In this document: in pieces, positions 15,189 to 23,936 of the stretch
Numbering within the stretch: the stretch's first letter is position 1
Layout: every line of letters starts with the position of its first letter
Assembly (NCBI GenBank): GCA_045656345.1
Contig: JAZOQZ010000062.1
Location: 1 to 64,000, forward strand
Length of the DNA stretch: 64,000 bases
From: SIG452 sp045656345
GTDB taxonomy: Bacteria; Bacillota; Clostridia; UMGS1840
Direction: 5' to 3'
Program-made: the position numbers and the translations under genes
The notes under the pieces: generated by a model
Databases searched by the model: none
What the model was told of the DNA's origin: nothing
The model's input: the letters and a program-made list of their open reading frames with translations, nothing else

Positions 15189-15248
15189 AGACCGCAAAAG
15201 GCATAGGATTGATTCTATGCCTTTTTGTTTTATAAGGTGAAAATTGTT
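15189..15248 (+). repeat. Second copy of the 60-bp terminator repeat
   Basis: 59 of 60 bases match 14991-15050, including the hairpin and the tail TTTATAAGGTGAAAATTGTT. The two copies flank repeat copy C, suggesting a local duplication or an insertion with duplicated flanks. Confidence 0.9.
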
Positions 15249-15260
15249 GACGTGCGAATC

Positions 15261-15296
15261 AAAAAAAGCTGAATCAATTTGATTCAGCTTTTTTTA
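15261..15296. terminator. Bidirectional terminator
   Basis: Stem AAAAAAAGCTGAATCA/TGATTCAGCTTTTTTT. It ends the long minus-strand run (HAD to the small membrane protein) and backs up the dehydrogenase terminators. Confidence 0.88.
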
Positions 15297-15517
15297 TTGG
15301 TTGTTTTTTTAGATTTTTGTTTATAGGGATTGATTTTTTCAGGTTTCTTTTTCGCTTTCTTGTTTTCTTTTTTGGTCACGGTAATCATAGAGCCGACCGC
15401 AAGTAAAATCCCGAATGTGAACATAGCGGCACCGTTTGCGGTGTTCAGTTGTTTGGCAAAAGCTCCGATTAAGACTCCTCCAACGGCAAGTAGCAGAATT
15501 CGTAACGTTTTATTCAT
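15284..15517 (-). CDS. Small membrane protein with lysine-rich tail, unknown function
   Basis: Not recognised. A 77-residue protein with two hydrophobic segments (about 6-22 and 29-46) and a strongly basic Lys-rich tail of about 30 residues. A good ribosome site (AAGGAGA, 6 nt before ATG) supports translation. It is the last gene of the minus-strand run, 10 bp after the MntR-like regulator, and its last codons lie inside the bidirectional terminator. No function is proposed. Confidence 0.7.
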   Translation of the reverse strand: MNKTLRILLLAVGGVLIGAFAKQLNTANGAAMFTFGILLAVGSMITVTKKENKKAKKKPEKINPYKQKSKKTTNKKS

Positions 15518-15527
15518 GGCGTTCTCC

Positions 15528-15905
15528 TTAATCCAATTGGTTGTGCTTTTCCAAAAAATCCTTGATTTTTTCGAAACTTTCCTGACTTAAATCGTGTTCA
15601 ATTTTGCAACTGTCTTCAAAGGCGTTTTCCTTGGAAACACCCAACGCCATCAGTGCCTTTGCAATCACGTGATGCCGTTCATACATATTGTCGGCAACCA
15701 GCATTCCTTTTTCGGTTAGAGCGATATTGCCAAGCTCATCCACAGTTAAAAAACCTTCCTCGCGCAAGGTTTTCATTGCAACGGATACGCTGGGTTTGGA
15801 CACATTTAAATGATGTGCCACGTCAATACTTCTGACATGTCCCAATTCTTTTTTCAAAATTAACACAGCTTCTAAATAGTTTTCGCCGGATTCTTTTAAG
15901 CTCAT
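15528..15905 (-). CDS. DtxR/MntR-family metal-dependent transcriptional regulator
   Basis: Winged-helix repressor of 125 residues. The N-terminal HTH reads VRSIDVAHHLNVSKPSVSVAMKTLREEGF. The metal-binding and dimerisation region follows (MYERHHVIAKALMALGV, then CKIEHDLSQES, carrying the usual E-H ligands). It lacks the SH3-like domain of DtxR and so resembles MntR. The start at 15905 has GGAGG 9 nt upstream. The regulated metal is probably Mn(II) or Fe(II); no metal transporter lies beside it, so targets are elsewhere. Confidence 0.88.
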   Translation of the reverse strand: MSLKESGENYLEAVLILKKELGHVRSIDVAHHLNVSKPSVSVAMKTLREEGFLTVDELGNIALTEKGMLVADNMYERHHVIAKALMALGVSKENAFEDSCKIEHDLSQESFEKIKDFLEKHNQLD

Positions 15906-15945
15906 CTGATAATACCTCCGATTCTTTGGGGGATGTTTGGTAATA

Positions 15946-16278
15946 TTAAAAAACAAGTTGAACGAGTATCATATAAAATACCGTTCCGCCGCCTACGCTT
16001 AACAAAATATTTCGCTTCCAAAGATGCATAGCGGTGATTGCCAACAGGGCAATTGCTTCGGGGAGTCCGTGAGAGTATTGCAGGATGGAAACATCCTTCA
16101 GGCAATACACCAAAAGCATTCCGATGGTAGCGAAGGGGAGCATTTTTCCTAAATATCGAATAAACTCAGGAGTTTTTCTGTGAGGGGGGAACAGTAAAAA
16201 TGGCAACGCCCTGGTTAAAAACGTGGCAACTGCAGAAACCAAAATGATAAGCAGTGCCTGATGGATTGGAAGAGTCAT
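15946..16278 (-). CDS. azlD: AzlD-family branched-chain amino acid export subunit
   Basis: Small membrane protein of 110 residues with about four hydrophobic helices. The AzlD signature is visible (ATFLTRALPFLLFP, then YLGKMLPFATIGMLLVYCL). It pairs with the larger AzlC to export branched-chain amino acids. Its ATG overlaps the azlC stop in the sequence TAATG, a classic coupling arrangement, with GGAGG upstream inside azlC. An upstream extension of the frame is rejected because it would run deep into azlC. Confidence 0.92.
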   Translation of the reverse strand: MTLPIHQALLIILVSAVATFLTRALPFLLFPPHRKTPEFIRYLGKMLPFATIGMLLVYCLKDVSILQYSHGLPEAIALLAITAMHLWKRNILLSVGGGTVFYMILVQLVF

Positions 16279-16964
16279 TAAAATTTCGCCTCCAATCTTC
16301 TTTTTAAGATGCCTGAACAAATTAAAATCAGGCTCATTGCAGGAAGCAGGAAATTGTCAGCACCTGCAATCAGCAAGCAAAGAACAGATATTCCAATTCC
16401 TGCAAATTGGGGTATATGGGTTTTGGAATCTTTCCATTGGTCTAAGAAAATCACCATAAATAAAGCGGTCATCACGAAGTCAATTCCCTTGGAATTAAAG
16501 GGAATTAAACTGCCAATCACATTTCCCAAAACACAACTTGCAATCCAGTAAATATGGTCTAAAAAACCAATGGAGCAATAGAACTGATGCTCATCCACAT
16601 CTTTTGGTGATTTGATGCCGCAAAGCAGGGAATAGGTTTCATCGGTTAAGGAAAACATCATATAAAACCGTTTTTTGCCTGCTTTTTTAAAGCGTTCCAA
16701 CAAGGATAATCCGTAGAATAAATGACGGAGATTCACCATCAGCGTAACGAAAAAGGCATTTACCAAATCAAAAGGAGATGTTAAAAATCCGATTGCCACA
16801 AACTGACCGCTTCCTGCATACATGGTCACACTCATAATGAGTGCCCAAATGGGCCCATAACCTTTGCTGCTTAATAAGATGCCGAAGGCTGAGCCTAAAA
16901 ACAGATAGCCGAAGAGTACGGGAATCGTATAGGGAAATGCTTTTTTTAAGGACTTAAGATTCAT
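16278..16964 (-). CDS. azlC: AzlC-family branched-chain amino acid exporter subunit
   Basis: Membrane protein of 228 residues, with PYTIPVLFGYLFLGSAFGILL at the N-terminus, then the conserved MYAGSGQFVAIGFL and LMVNLRHLFYGLSLL segments of AzlC. Works with AzlD, encoded directly downstream with a 1-bp overlap. Substrate prediction (leucine, isoleucine, valine or analogues) comes from family knowledge only. It lies 21 bp after the MtaD-like deaminase in the same minus-strand run. Confidence 0.93.
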   Translation of the reverse strand: MNLKSLKKAFPYTIPVLFGYLFLGSAFGILLSSKGYGPIWALIMSVTMYAGSGQFVAIGFLTSPFDLVNAFFVTLMVNLRHLFYGLSLLERFKKAGKKRFYMMFSLTDETYSLLCGIKSPKDVDEHQFYCSIGFLDHIYWIASCVLGNVIGSLIPFNSKGIDFVMTALFMVIFLDQWKDSKTHIPQFAGIGISVLCLLIAGADNFLLPAMSLILICSGILKRRLEAKF

Positions 16965-16985
16965 AAATGCTCCGTTTTTTGTTTG

Positions 16986-18260
16986 CTAAATTTCTTTCTG
17001 GGATAATTTTTGCACAGCTTGTAATTTTTCCATATCCAAAGTAGGATAGGTGCCGTCTTTGTATAACACTTTTCCGTCTATCATAGTGAGGCAAACGTCG
17101 GTTCCTGAAGCGGAATATACTAAGTTATTGGTCAGATTATGAACGGGCATCCAGTAGGGAGCATCCATATCTACCACGATTAAATCGGCACGATTGCCCA
17201 CTTTTAAAGTACCCGAATCCATTCTTCCCTGGGCGATAGCACCTGCTTTGGTTGCGGCATAGATTGCCTCTTTGGGGGTGATAATGGCGGGGTCGTTTGC
17301 ACGCACTTTCTGAAGCAGTGCAAACAGTTTGATTTCTTCAATCATATTAAGAGAGTTATTACTTGCCACACTGTCGGTACCGATACCCACATTGATGCCG
17401 TAATCAAATAAGGTCTTCACATCACAAATGCCGCTTGCCAGTTTTAAATTGGAAGCAGGGCAACTTGCCACAGACACGCCCTTTTCTTTCATAATGGCGA
17501 AATCGTCGCCTGAAAGATGAACACAGTGCGCCGCTAAAACAGGGGAATCCAACACACCGAGATGATTGAAATATTCAATGGGAGTCATACCGTTATGACG
17601 TGCCATACAGCCTTTGTGTTCTCCCTCGGTTTCGGAAATGTGAATATGAATGGGGAGACTGTGCATTTTTGCGTGTTCGGAAATTTCACGGATAGTGCGT
17701 TCGGTATTTGTGTACTCTGCGTGGATGGAAAAATCAATTTTAATCTGTTCGTTATTTTTGTTATGATAATCTCTTACCAGGATTTTGTTTTCTTCGTAAG
17801 CGGGCAAATCGTGATAACTTGCATCGGAAAAGCAGGTGATACCACGGCTTAAATTGCATTTTACTCCCACTTCCAAAAAGGCTTTCAACATATCTTCGCA
17901 GAAGTAGTACATATCGCTGGTGGACACAATTCCAAAACGAAGCATTTCTGCAATCCCAAGCATAGTACCCACATAAATATCTTCTGAGGTCAGTTTATCT
18001 TCATAAGGGAAGATTTTTTTATTCAGCCAGTCATCTAAGGAGAGGTTTTCGCCGTACCCTCTCATAAAGGTCATGGGAGTGTGAGAGTGCAGATTGAAAA
18101 AACCTGTCATCAGAAGCTTGTTTTTGCCGTCGTAACGTTCTTCGTTTGTTTCGGGACAAGTATCTCCGATGTAGGTGATTTTATCACCTTCGGTTAACAC
18201 ATACTGATGCTCTTTTACCTCTAAATTTTCGTCTAAAATAGTGATATCATAAAATAACAT
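16986..18260 (-). CDS. mtaD: Amidohydrolase, 5'-methylthioadenosine/S-adenosylhomocysteine deaminase type
   Basis: Zinc amidohydrolase of 424 residues (TIM barrel with a beta-sandwich from both ends). Metal and catalytic motifs: NLHSHTPM, HIHISETEGE, LAAHCVHLS and GTDSVASNN. The pattern fits the MtaD/SAH deaminase family, which deaminates 5'-methylthioadenosine or S-adenosylhomocysteine to the inosine derivative. Closely related guanine or chlorohydrolase-like deaminases cannot be excluded. Start ATG with AAAGGA upstream, 15 bp after yigZ. Confidence 0.88.
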   Translation of the reverse strand: MLFYDITILDENLEVKEHQYVLTEGDKITYIGDTCPETNEERYDGKNKLLMTGFFNLHSHTPMTFMRGYGENLSLDDWLNKKIFPYEDKLTSEDIYVGTMLGIAEMLRFGIVSTSDMYYFCEDMLKAFLEVGVKCNLSRGITCFSDASYHDLPAYEENKILVRDYHNKNNEQIKIDFSIHAEYTNTERTIREISEHAKMHSLPIHIHISETEGEHKGCMARHNGMTPIEYFNHLGVLDSPVLAAHCVHLSGDDFAIMKEKGVSVASCPASNLKLASGICDVKTLFDYGINVGIGTDSVASNNSLNMIEEIKLFALLQKVRANDPAIITPKEAIYAATKAGAIAQGRMDSGTLKVGNRADLIVVDMDAPYWMPVHNLTNNLVYSASGTDVCLTMIDGKVLYKDGTYPTLDMEKLQAVQKLSQKEI

Positions 18261-18275
18261 AGCAAAACATTCCTT

Positions 18276-18905
18276 TTACAGTTGATAGAAATTGCGGTTG
18301 ATTTCTGTTGCGCTAACGGTGGCGTTTGTTGTTTCGGTTAAATCTGCCAGCAACCTTTGATAAGCATTTTCTTCAATATAATAGCGCATAGTAATCTGAT
18401 CGGCATACGCCACATCAATTTTACGGCAATCGTGTTTTCGTAAGGTGTGCTCCACGGTGCCGAATAAGTGATAGGGACAGTCAATCTCGAATTCCACGCA
18501 TTCTGCCATGGTGATCACTTCGGAGGCTTCCACGCCTTCGTGGGCAGACTTGGAATAAGCACGAATCAGTCCTCCTGCTCCCAGCAAGGTTCCGCCGAAA
18601 TATCGCACCACAATGGATAAGGTATCGGTGATTTCGCCTTTGGATAACACCTCCAACACAGGCACGCCTGCGGTGCCCTGCGGTTCTCCGTCATCGGAAA
18701 AGCGCTGAATCTGATTGTTGCGGATGCGGTATGCAAACACCACGTGGGTGGCATCGTAATATTTTTTGCGAGCCGTCTCTAAATGGGAGAGTGCTTCTTC
18801 TTCGCATGTCACGGGATAGGTCAACGAAATGAAACGGGATTTTTTCTCGATGATTTCACATTCGCTGGCCTTTAAAACGGTTTTATAACTGCTCATATTG
18901 GGCAA
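18276..18905 (-). CDS. yigZ: YigZ/IMPACT-family protein
   Basis: Protein of 209 residues (206 if translation begins at the ATG three codons later). The UPF0029 N-terminal domain carries the family signature (DATHVVFAYRI, DDGEPQGTAGVPVLEVL, VVRYFGGTLLGAGGLIRAY), followed by a DUF1949-type C-terminal domain. The eukaryotic relative IMPACT modulates Gcn2; the bacterial role is unclear. The first codon is TTG, and GAGGAG is only 4 nt from it, so the exact start is open. It overlaps the end of hflX by 23 bp. Confidence 0.9.
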   Translation of the reverse strand: MPNMSSYKTVLKASECEIIEKKSRFISLTYPVTCEEEALSHLETARKKYYDATHVVFAYRIRNNQIQRFSDDGEPQGTAGVPVLEVLSKGEITDTLSIVVRYFGGTLLGAGGLIRAYSKSAHEGVEASEVITMAECVEFEIDCPYHLFGTVEHTLRKHDCRKIDVAYADQITMRYYIEENAYQRLLADLTETTNATVSATEINRNFYQL

Positions 18906-20124
18906 TCAGCTCCTCTTTTCCGTAAACGGTAAGTTCCTGATATTCGTTTTCGTATCTGGTGTCCAATACTTTTAACTGGTCGTGGATTCTTGCCACCAGA
19001 TAGGATTTATCATAGGGAATTTGAATCACCCTTTCCACTTCGGTGGTACGGGTTAATTCGGTAATCTTTTGCAGGAGCTCCTGAATATGGAATCCTGTTT
19101 TTGCAGACACCATAATGCTGTCTTTTTCAGATATAAATTCTTCGGTTAAACCGTCTGTTTTGTTATATACCGAAAGGATAGGTTTGGCTTCTGCCCCTAA
19201 ATCTTTTAAGAGGTTTTCCACGGTCTTTTTGTGGTTGGGCAGGTTGGGGTCGGTGGCATCCATAACGTGGAGCAGTAAATCTGCTTCGCAACAAACTTCC
19301 AGCGTGGATTTGAAGGCTTCTACCAGGTGATGGGGAAGTTTTCGGATAAAACCAACGGTGTCTGTCAGCACTGCCTGGCGGTCATCTGCCAAGGTGAGCT
19401 TTTTGGATAAGGGATCGAGCGTTGCAAACACCATATCCTCCACATACTGCTCGCTTCCTGTTAAAGCGTTTAACAGAGAGGATTTTCCTGCATTGGTGTA
19501 ACCCACCAACGCAACATTTACCACTTCGTTTTTAGCACGTTGTTTTCGTTGGGTTTCACGGTTTTTCTCAATTTCTTTTAATTCACGGCGCAGGTTTGCA
19601 ATTCTCTCACGGATGTGACGTTTGTCGGTTTCCAGCTGAGTTTCTCCGGGACCACGGGTACCGATACCGCCCCCTAAACGGGAGAGGGAAGTGCCAATCC
19701 CGGAAAGTCTGGGCAGATGATATAAAAGTTGTGCCAATTCTACCTGACATTTCCCTTCACGGGTGGTGGCTCTGAGAGCAAAAATATCTAAAATCAAACG
19801 GGAACGGTCAATGACACGAACCTTTAATTCTTCTTCAATATTTCGGGTATGAGAGCCGGAAAGTTCGCAGTCAAACACCACTAAATTGGCGTCCAGCTCT
19901 TCCACGGCATTTCTTAATTCTTCAATTTTTCCTTTTCCTAACACGGTGCGACTGTCGGGCGCTTCACGGTTCTGAGTGATTTCTCCCACCACTTCGGCAC
20001 CGGATGCTTCGCAAAGTGCTTTTAATTCTTCTAAGGATTGGGGGTCGGAATCATCCAGTTTTCCCGTTCCTAAAAACACACCGCACACAATACATTTTTC
20101 AATTTTATCAGTCAATGGATTCAT
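18883..20124 (-). CDS. hflX: Ribosome-associated GTPase HflX
   Basis: GTPase of 413 residues that binds the 50S subunit and splits stalled or hibernating ribosomes. The N-terminal HflX domain includes VLGKGKIEEL and the glycine-rich linker LGGGIGTRGPGETQLETDKR. The G domain has GYTNAGKSS (208-216), the DTVGF switch II, NKTD and a SAK-like G5. The C-terminal domain follows. The ATG directly abuts the stop of the HAD gene (TAA-ATG), so translation is probably coupled. The overlap with yigZ places it mid-operon. Confidence 0.97.
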   Translation of the reverse strand: MNPLTDKIEKCIVCGVFLGTGKLDDSDPQSLEELKALCEASGAEVVGEITQNREAPDSRTVLGKGKIEELRNAVEELDANLVVFDCELSGSHTRNIEEELKVRVIDRSRLILDIFALRATTREGKCQVELAQLLYHLPRLSGIGTSLSRLGGGIGTRGPGETQLETDKRHIRERIANLRRELKEIEKNRETQRKQRAKNEVVNVALVGYTNAGKSSLLNALTGSEQYVEDMVFATLDPLSKKLTLADDRQAVLTDTVGFIRKLPHHLVEAFKSTLEVCCEADLLLHVMDATDPNLPNHKKTVENLLKDLGAEAKPILSVYNKTDGLTEEFISEKDSIMVSAKTGFHIQELLQKITELTRTTEVERVIQIPYDKSYLVARIHDQLKVLDTRYENEYQELTVYGKEELIAQYEQL

Positions 20125-20943
20125 TTAAATCGTTCCTTTATCAAGCATTTCTACCACGGATTTAATCACATGTTCCTCGCAGGTGACATCCAACACCACA
20201 TCTGCCAGTTCTTTTAATCCTTGGTTTGCATTGGCAACGGCAATGCCGCATCCTGCAACTTTAAGCATTTCTTTATCGTTCATATTATCTCCCACCGCAT
20301 AACATTTGTTCGGAGATATGTTTAGGATGTTTAGCAGCTCGGTTAAAGCCGAACCTTTGTGAACTCCCTTGGGCAACAACTCAAAATAATGTTCTTCACT
20401 TCGCACAAAACTGTACTGAGGGTAGAGGGGAGGAATCATCTGCTCCAGCATATCCACCTCGTGGGTTTCTGCCGCCATTAGGATTTTGCACCATTCAGGA
20501 GTGTCCTCCTCTAAGGAGTGCCACTGGATTTTGTTGTCGGGAAAAATTTTTTCATCATTGATATGTTTTCTCACATAAGGATTATCAATGAAAAACAGAA
20601 TTTCTTCGGGGATAAATGCTTCAATTCCAAGCCAAGGGAATTTTTTATGAATTTCTTTTATCACATCTTTATAATTTCCCGAAAGGCGTTTGGCATACAA
20701 CAGCTCATTGGTCAGAGGATTTTTAATAATTCCGCCGTTATGGGAAATCACGGGGATTTCAGGCTCGATTTCATCGAAATAGCTTTCTAAAGACTGATAC
20801 ACTCTTCCCGATGCCACGGTGAATTTGCCGCCGTGTTCTCTGAAATAACGGATAGCGTCTAAGTTTTCTTTGGAAATGGTTTTTTCTTCAGTTAACAGGG
20901 TTCCGTCCATATCGGAAACAATGAGGAGTCCGTCAAATTTCAT
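20125..20943 (-). CDS. Cof-type HAD-superfamily phosphatase
   Basis: HAD hydrolase of the Cof/IIB class, 272 residues. Motif I is VSDMDGTLL with the nucleophile aspartate, motif II lies in VASGRVYQSL, motif III is the lysine of KGSALTELL, and motif IV is GDNMNDKEML. The cap domain spans roughly 85-195. Members dephosphorylate sugar phosphates and cofactors such as FMN; the substrate here is not determinable. It is the first gene of an eight-gene minus-strand run and has its own strong promoter. Confidence 0.92.
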   Translation of the reverse strand: MKFDGLLIVSDMDGTLLTEEKTISKENLDAIRYFREHGGKFTVASGRVYQSLESYFDEIEPEIPVISHNGGIIKNPLTNELLYAKRLSGNYKDVIKEIHKKFPWLGIEAFIPEEILFFIDNPYVRKHINDEKIFPDNKIQWHSLEEDTPEWCKILMAAETHEVDMLEQMIPPLYPQYSFVRSEEHYFELLPKGVHKGSALTELLNILNISPNKCYAVGDNMNDKEMLKVAGCGIAVANANQGLKELADVVLDVTCEEHVIKSVVEMLDKGTI

Positions 20944-20986
20944 AGATGTTTTCCTTTCGGTTGCTAAAAATGTGCATACATAATTT

Positions 20987-21015
20987 ATTATACACTATTT
21001 TTTCGCTAAATTCAA
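20987..21015 (-). promoter_or_regulatory. Promoter of the HAD-hflX-yigZ-mtaD-azlCD run
   Basis: Minus strand: TTGAAT, 17 nt, TATAAT, 44 bp before the HAD ATG. Confidence 0.78.
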
Positions 21016-21129
21016 GTTTTTTCTGAAATTCCAAAGGAAACACCCGCTTTTTCTGTCAAAACAGGGGAGAGAATGTGGATTTTTCTTTTTTATTCTGGTT
21101 TTTTGCAGGAAAATGAAGAATTTTATGAG

Positions 21130-21159
21130 TTGAATCTTGGGTGGAAACTGTGATATAAT
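21130..21159 (+). promoter_or_regulatory. Promoter of the DUF6514-like gene
   Basis: TTGAAT, 18 nt, TATAAT, 66 bp before the ATG. Confidence 0.7.
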
Positions 21160-21225
21160 CAAACGGAGCCTTTTCCCATAAAAAAACACAGTGAACCGCT
21201 TACAATAAGCAGGAAGGAACTTGTT

Positions 21226-21477
21226 ATGACGACGAAAACCAAGGTGATTAAAAAGATAGTTTGCGATGGAAAGAACGATTATCAGCTGACATACAGCCTT
21301 CTTTCAGAGGATGATTGTGATTACGGCATTGAAGTAGTTTGCCGCTGCCGTAATGTTTTGGAAACAGAATGTATCCGTGTCGGAAACAATCGGCAGAAAG
21401 CACTTTCTTTGCTTTGGTTGTTTGCAAAAGAAACGGTGTTTCCTGTGGCGCTTAAGGAAACCTATGACAATTTATAA
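21226..21477 (+). CDS. DUF6514-like small protein
   Basis: An 83-residue soluble protein resembling the clostridial DUF6514 family (YGIEVVCRCRNVLETECIRVG, then LLWLFAKETVFPVALKETYDNL). The function of the family is unknown. It is monocistronic, with a promoter at 21130, a GGAAGGA ribosome site and a strong terminator, all of which support a real gene. It is transcribed towards the end of the division cluster but shares only the bidirectional terminator with it. Confidence 0.75.
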   Translation: MTTKTKVIKKIVCDGKNDYQLTYSLLSEDDCDYGIEVVCRCRNVLETECIRVGNNRQKALSLLWLFAKETVFPVALKETYDNL

Positions 21478-21490
21478 AAGAAAGGCACAA

Positions 21491-21522
21491 AAAAACACCC
21501 CTCAACTCTGAGGGGTGTTTTT
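21491..21522. terminator. Bidirectional terminator between the DUF6514-like gene and ftsZ
   Basis: Stem AAAAACACCCCTCA/TGAGGGGTGTTTTT with a short loop and A/T runs on both sides. It ends the dcw transcript from the minus strand. Confidence 0.92.
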
Positions 21523-21535
21523 ATTGTTTTGAAAC

Positions 21536-22657
21536 TTAGTTTAAGCCGGTAATCCAATCGGGAACATCCAGAACTTCTTCTTTCTTTTTGGGAGCTTCAG
21601 TCTGCATAAAGGAAGGAGTGTCCAAAGTATCAGAAACAACCGGTTTCGGTTCTTCTTTCTTGGGAGCGCTGAAGTGGGGGATGTTAAAACCGTCACGGAA
21701 TACTTCGTTAGAAGCAAAACCGGTAGCGATTACAGTAACCTTGATTTCGTCTTTCATGCTTTCGTCGATTACTGCACCGAAGATTAAGTTTGCATCCGGA
21801 TCCACGTGTTCCTGAACCAGAGAAGCTGCCTGGCTTGCTTCGATTAAGGACATATTCGGTCCACCGGTGATATTAACCAGAACACCTTTTGCACCGTCGA
21901 TAGAGGTTTCAAGTAACGGGCTGGAGATTGCAGCTCTTGCTGCTTCTTCTGCTTTGTTTTCGCCGCTTGCCAAACCGGAACCCATGTGAGCATAGCCGGT
22001 GTTTTTCATAATGGTTTTTACGTCTGCAAAGTCACAGTTGATTAAGCCGGGAACCACAATAACATCGGAGATACCCTGCACGCCCTGACGGAGCACGTCA
22101 TCTGCAATGCGGAAAGAATCTTTTAAGGTGGTGTTTTTGTCTACCAAGCTTAACAGTTTATCATTGGGGATTACGATTAACGCATCCACAAATTCTTTTA
22201 AGTTTTCAACGCCTTTTTTTGCAGCGTTGCTTCTTTTCATACCTTCAAAGGTGAAGGGTTTGGTTACCACGCCAACGGTTAAAATGCCAAGTTCTTTTGC
22301 AACGGAAGCAACCACGGGAGCTGCACCGGTACCGGTTCCGCCGCCCATACCTGCCGCGATGAATACCATGTCGGCACCTTTGATTACCTGAGCGATTTCT
22401 TCTCTGTTTTCTTCCGCAGCTTTTTCACCGATTTCGGGATTTGCACCGGCACCTAAGCCTTTGGTGATTTTTTCGCCGATTCTTACTTTGGTCTGAGCTT
22501 TGGAATTATGTAATGCCTGGTTATCGGTGTTAATTGCCACAAATTCAACCTTGTCCATATTGTGGTCAACCATGGTGTTTACAGCGTTGTTACCTGCGCC
22601 ACCAACCCCGATTACCTTGATTTTTGCAAAGGAATCCAATTCGTTATGATATGCCAT
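21536..22657 (-). CDS. ftsZ: Cell division protein FtsZ
   Basis: Tubulin-like GTPase that forms the division ring, 373 residues. Seen: GVGGAGNNAVNTM, the tubulin signature GGGTGTGAAPVVA, the N-terminal domain ending in the T7 loop (NCDFADVKT), a polar linker rich in Pro/Glu/Lys, and a C-terminal peptide DVPDWITGLN that stands where partner proteins such as FtsA or SepF bind. Strong ribosome site GGGAGG. It is the last gene of the dcw cluster but also has its own promoter upstream. ftsA, usually next to ftsZ, is absent here. Confidence 0.98.
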   Translation of the reverse strand: MAYHNELDSFAKIKVIGVGGAGNNAVNTMVDHNMDKVEFVAINTDNQALHNSKAQTKVRIGEKITKGLGAGANPEIGEKAAEENREEIAQVIKGADMVFIAAGMGGGTGTGAAPVVASVAKELGILTVGVVTKPFTFEGMKRSNAAKKGVENLKEFVDALIVIPNDKLLSLVDKNTTLKDSFRIADDVLRQGVQGISDVIVVPGLINCDFADVKTIMKNTGYAHMGSGLASGENKAEEAARAAISSPLLETSIDGAKGVLVNITGGPNMSLIEASQAASLVQEHVDPDANLIFGAVIDESMKDEIKVTVIATGFASNEVFRDGFNIPHFSAPKKEEPKPVVSDTLDTPSFMQTEAPKKKEEVLDVPDWITGLN

Positions 22658-22736
22658 ATTTAAAAACCTCCCTGAAAGTTCTGTCTGAGATTACATTTTT
22701 CGTGGAAATACGCGCAATTATACATACTATTCTCAT

Positions 22737-22765
22737 ATTATAGCATTGTTTTTTTGAAATTGCAA
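22737..22765 (-). promoter_or_regulatory. ftsZ-proximal promoter
   Basis: Minus strand: TTGCAA, 17 nt, TATAAT, 80 bp before the ftsZ ATG, in the only sizeable gap (145 bp) at this end of the cluster. It would allow ftsZ expression independent of the mraZ promoter. Confidence 0.72.
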
Positions 22766-22802
22766 GACCATTCTCGAAAAAAATGTAAAAAAACTGTAAT
22801 TT

Positions 22803-23189
22803 TTATGAAGGATTGGTTTGTTCGAGTTCTTCAATGGTGAGCTGTTTTCCCGCATTGGAGTATTTCTCCACGTAGAAACGGCGGATAATTCCAAAATTCT
22901 GAAACATTCTGGTCCCGAACACCACCACGATGGCAACATACAGGTCCAGACCCAGTTTTTCACCCAGGTAGATAATGAAAGCCGCCAATGCTGCATTTCC
23001 AAATAAACCGGAAATAAAAATGATCATGGAAAACCGTTTGTTTAAGTTGGCAGAAATTCCGCCCAGAACCGAATCCAATGCTGCTAAAATGGCAATGGCT
23101 ACATAAACGGAATATGACGGGTTAATGCTCCAGGGAACATAAATGCCGATGACACATCCGAGAATCAGCGCAATAAAAGGAAGTAACAT
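22803..23189 (-). CDS. sbp: Small basic protein family (Sbp, DUF1290)
   Basis: Membrane protein of 128 residues with about four hydrophobic segments (LLPFIALILGCVIGIYVP, YVAIAILAALDSVLGGI and so on). It matches the small basic protein that sits between the ylxW/ylxX genes and ftsA/ftsZ in Bacillus. Function unknown. It follows the DUF881 gene by 18 bp in the division cluster, which supports a role linked to division or envelope. Confidence 0.88.
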   Translation of the reverse strand: MLLPFIALILGCVIGIYVPWSINPSYSVYVAIAILAALDSVLGGISANLNKRFSMIIFISGLFGNAALAAFIIYLGEKLGLDLYVAIVVVFGTRMFQNFGIIRRFYVEKYSNAGKQLTIEELEQTNPS

Positions 23190-23207
23190 ATCAAATTCCG
23201 CCTTTCT

Positions 23208-23936
23208 TTATTTTTTGGGTGCAGTGGGAGTTGCGTATTTGAAGTTGATAGCACCTTTGTATGCAGGAACCACAATTTTTTCGGAGGTTTTTACATCCAC
23301 CTCACAGTATGCTGCAATATCTGCAATCACGCCGCCTTTAAAGAGCATTGCGGATTCTAAGGTTTTCGGATCGCCGATGGCATTGATGATAAAGGGAGCA
23401 CCTGTGCGCACATTGTTGATGCTTAACACAGATCCCACACATCTTACTTCAGAAATTGAAGTCAGGCGTTCTCCATTAATGGAAATCGCTTCTGCGCCGG
23501 CATCTTTTAATTCGTTGATGACCAGAAGAATGTCTGAGTCGTGAAGCCAATATAAACTTTCGGGTTCACCGGGAAGGGGAGTTTTGGTACCGTCGTTCAT
23601 TTTTACCACCACACCGGGACCTTCAACTTCTTTCATCCCTGCTAAGATTTCAGCGTTGTCCAACTGTTCTTTTAACAGACTGGTAGTGGCATTGGTGTCT
23701 GCAATTGCTTCTTTGTATTGATCCAGGTCGTTTTTAATACGTTCGTAGTCCAGATAAAGAGCTTCATTTTTCTCTTTTTCCTTCTGATACATATTCTGGA
23801 TTTCAGCGGCACGCAGTCCGCTGATGGTGCCTGCACCGTTATTTTTTTGCACGCTTCTTAACTGAATGGTAATGGCAAAGCCTAACACCACGCATACAAG
23901 CCCCATTGCAATTTGTGCTTTCCATTTACTGTTCAT
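23208..23936 (-). CDS. DUF881 protein (YlxW/YlxX-like)
   Basis: Membrane-anchored protein of 242 residues: one N-terminal hydrophobic helix, then a coiled-coil stretch (about 45-95, with EKEKNEALYLDYERIKND-type heptads), then the DUF881 domain (GPGVVVKMNDG, LLVINELKDAGAEAISINGERL, GAPFIINAIGDP). Homologues lie between divIB and ftsA/ftsZ in many Firmicutes; the function is not established. It overlaps divIB by 11 bp, indicating coupled translation. Confidence 0.9.
   Translation of the reverse strand: MNSKWKAQIAMGLVCVVLGFAITIQLRSVQKNNGAGTISGLRAAEIQNMYQKEKEKNEALYLDYERIKNDLDQYKEAIADTNATTSLLKEQLDNAEILAGMKEVEGPGVVVKMNDGTKTPLPGEPESLYWLHDSDILLVINELKDAGAEAISINGERLTSISEVRCVGSVLSINNVRTGAPFIINAIGDPKTLESAMLFKGGVIADIAAYCEVDVKTSEKIVVPAYKGAINFKYATPTAPKK

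Noticed and set aside
14989..15240. Short frames on both strands in the duplicated terminator region
   Set aside because: They consist of terminator and repeat sequence, have no ribosome site, and repeat the same peptide from the duplicated DNA.
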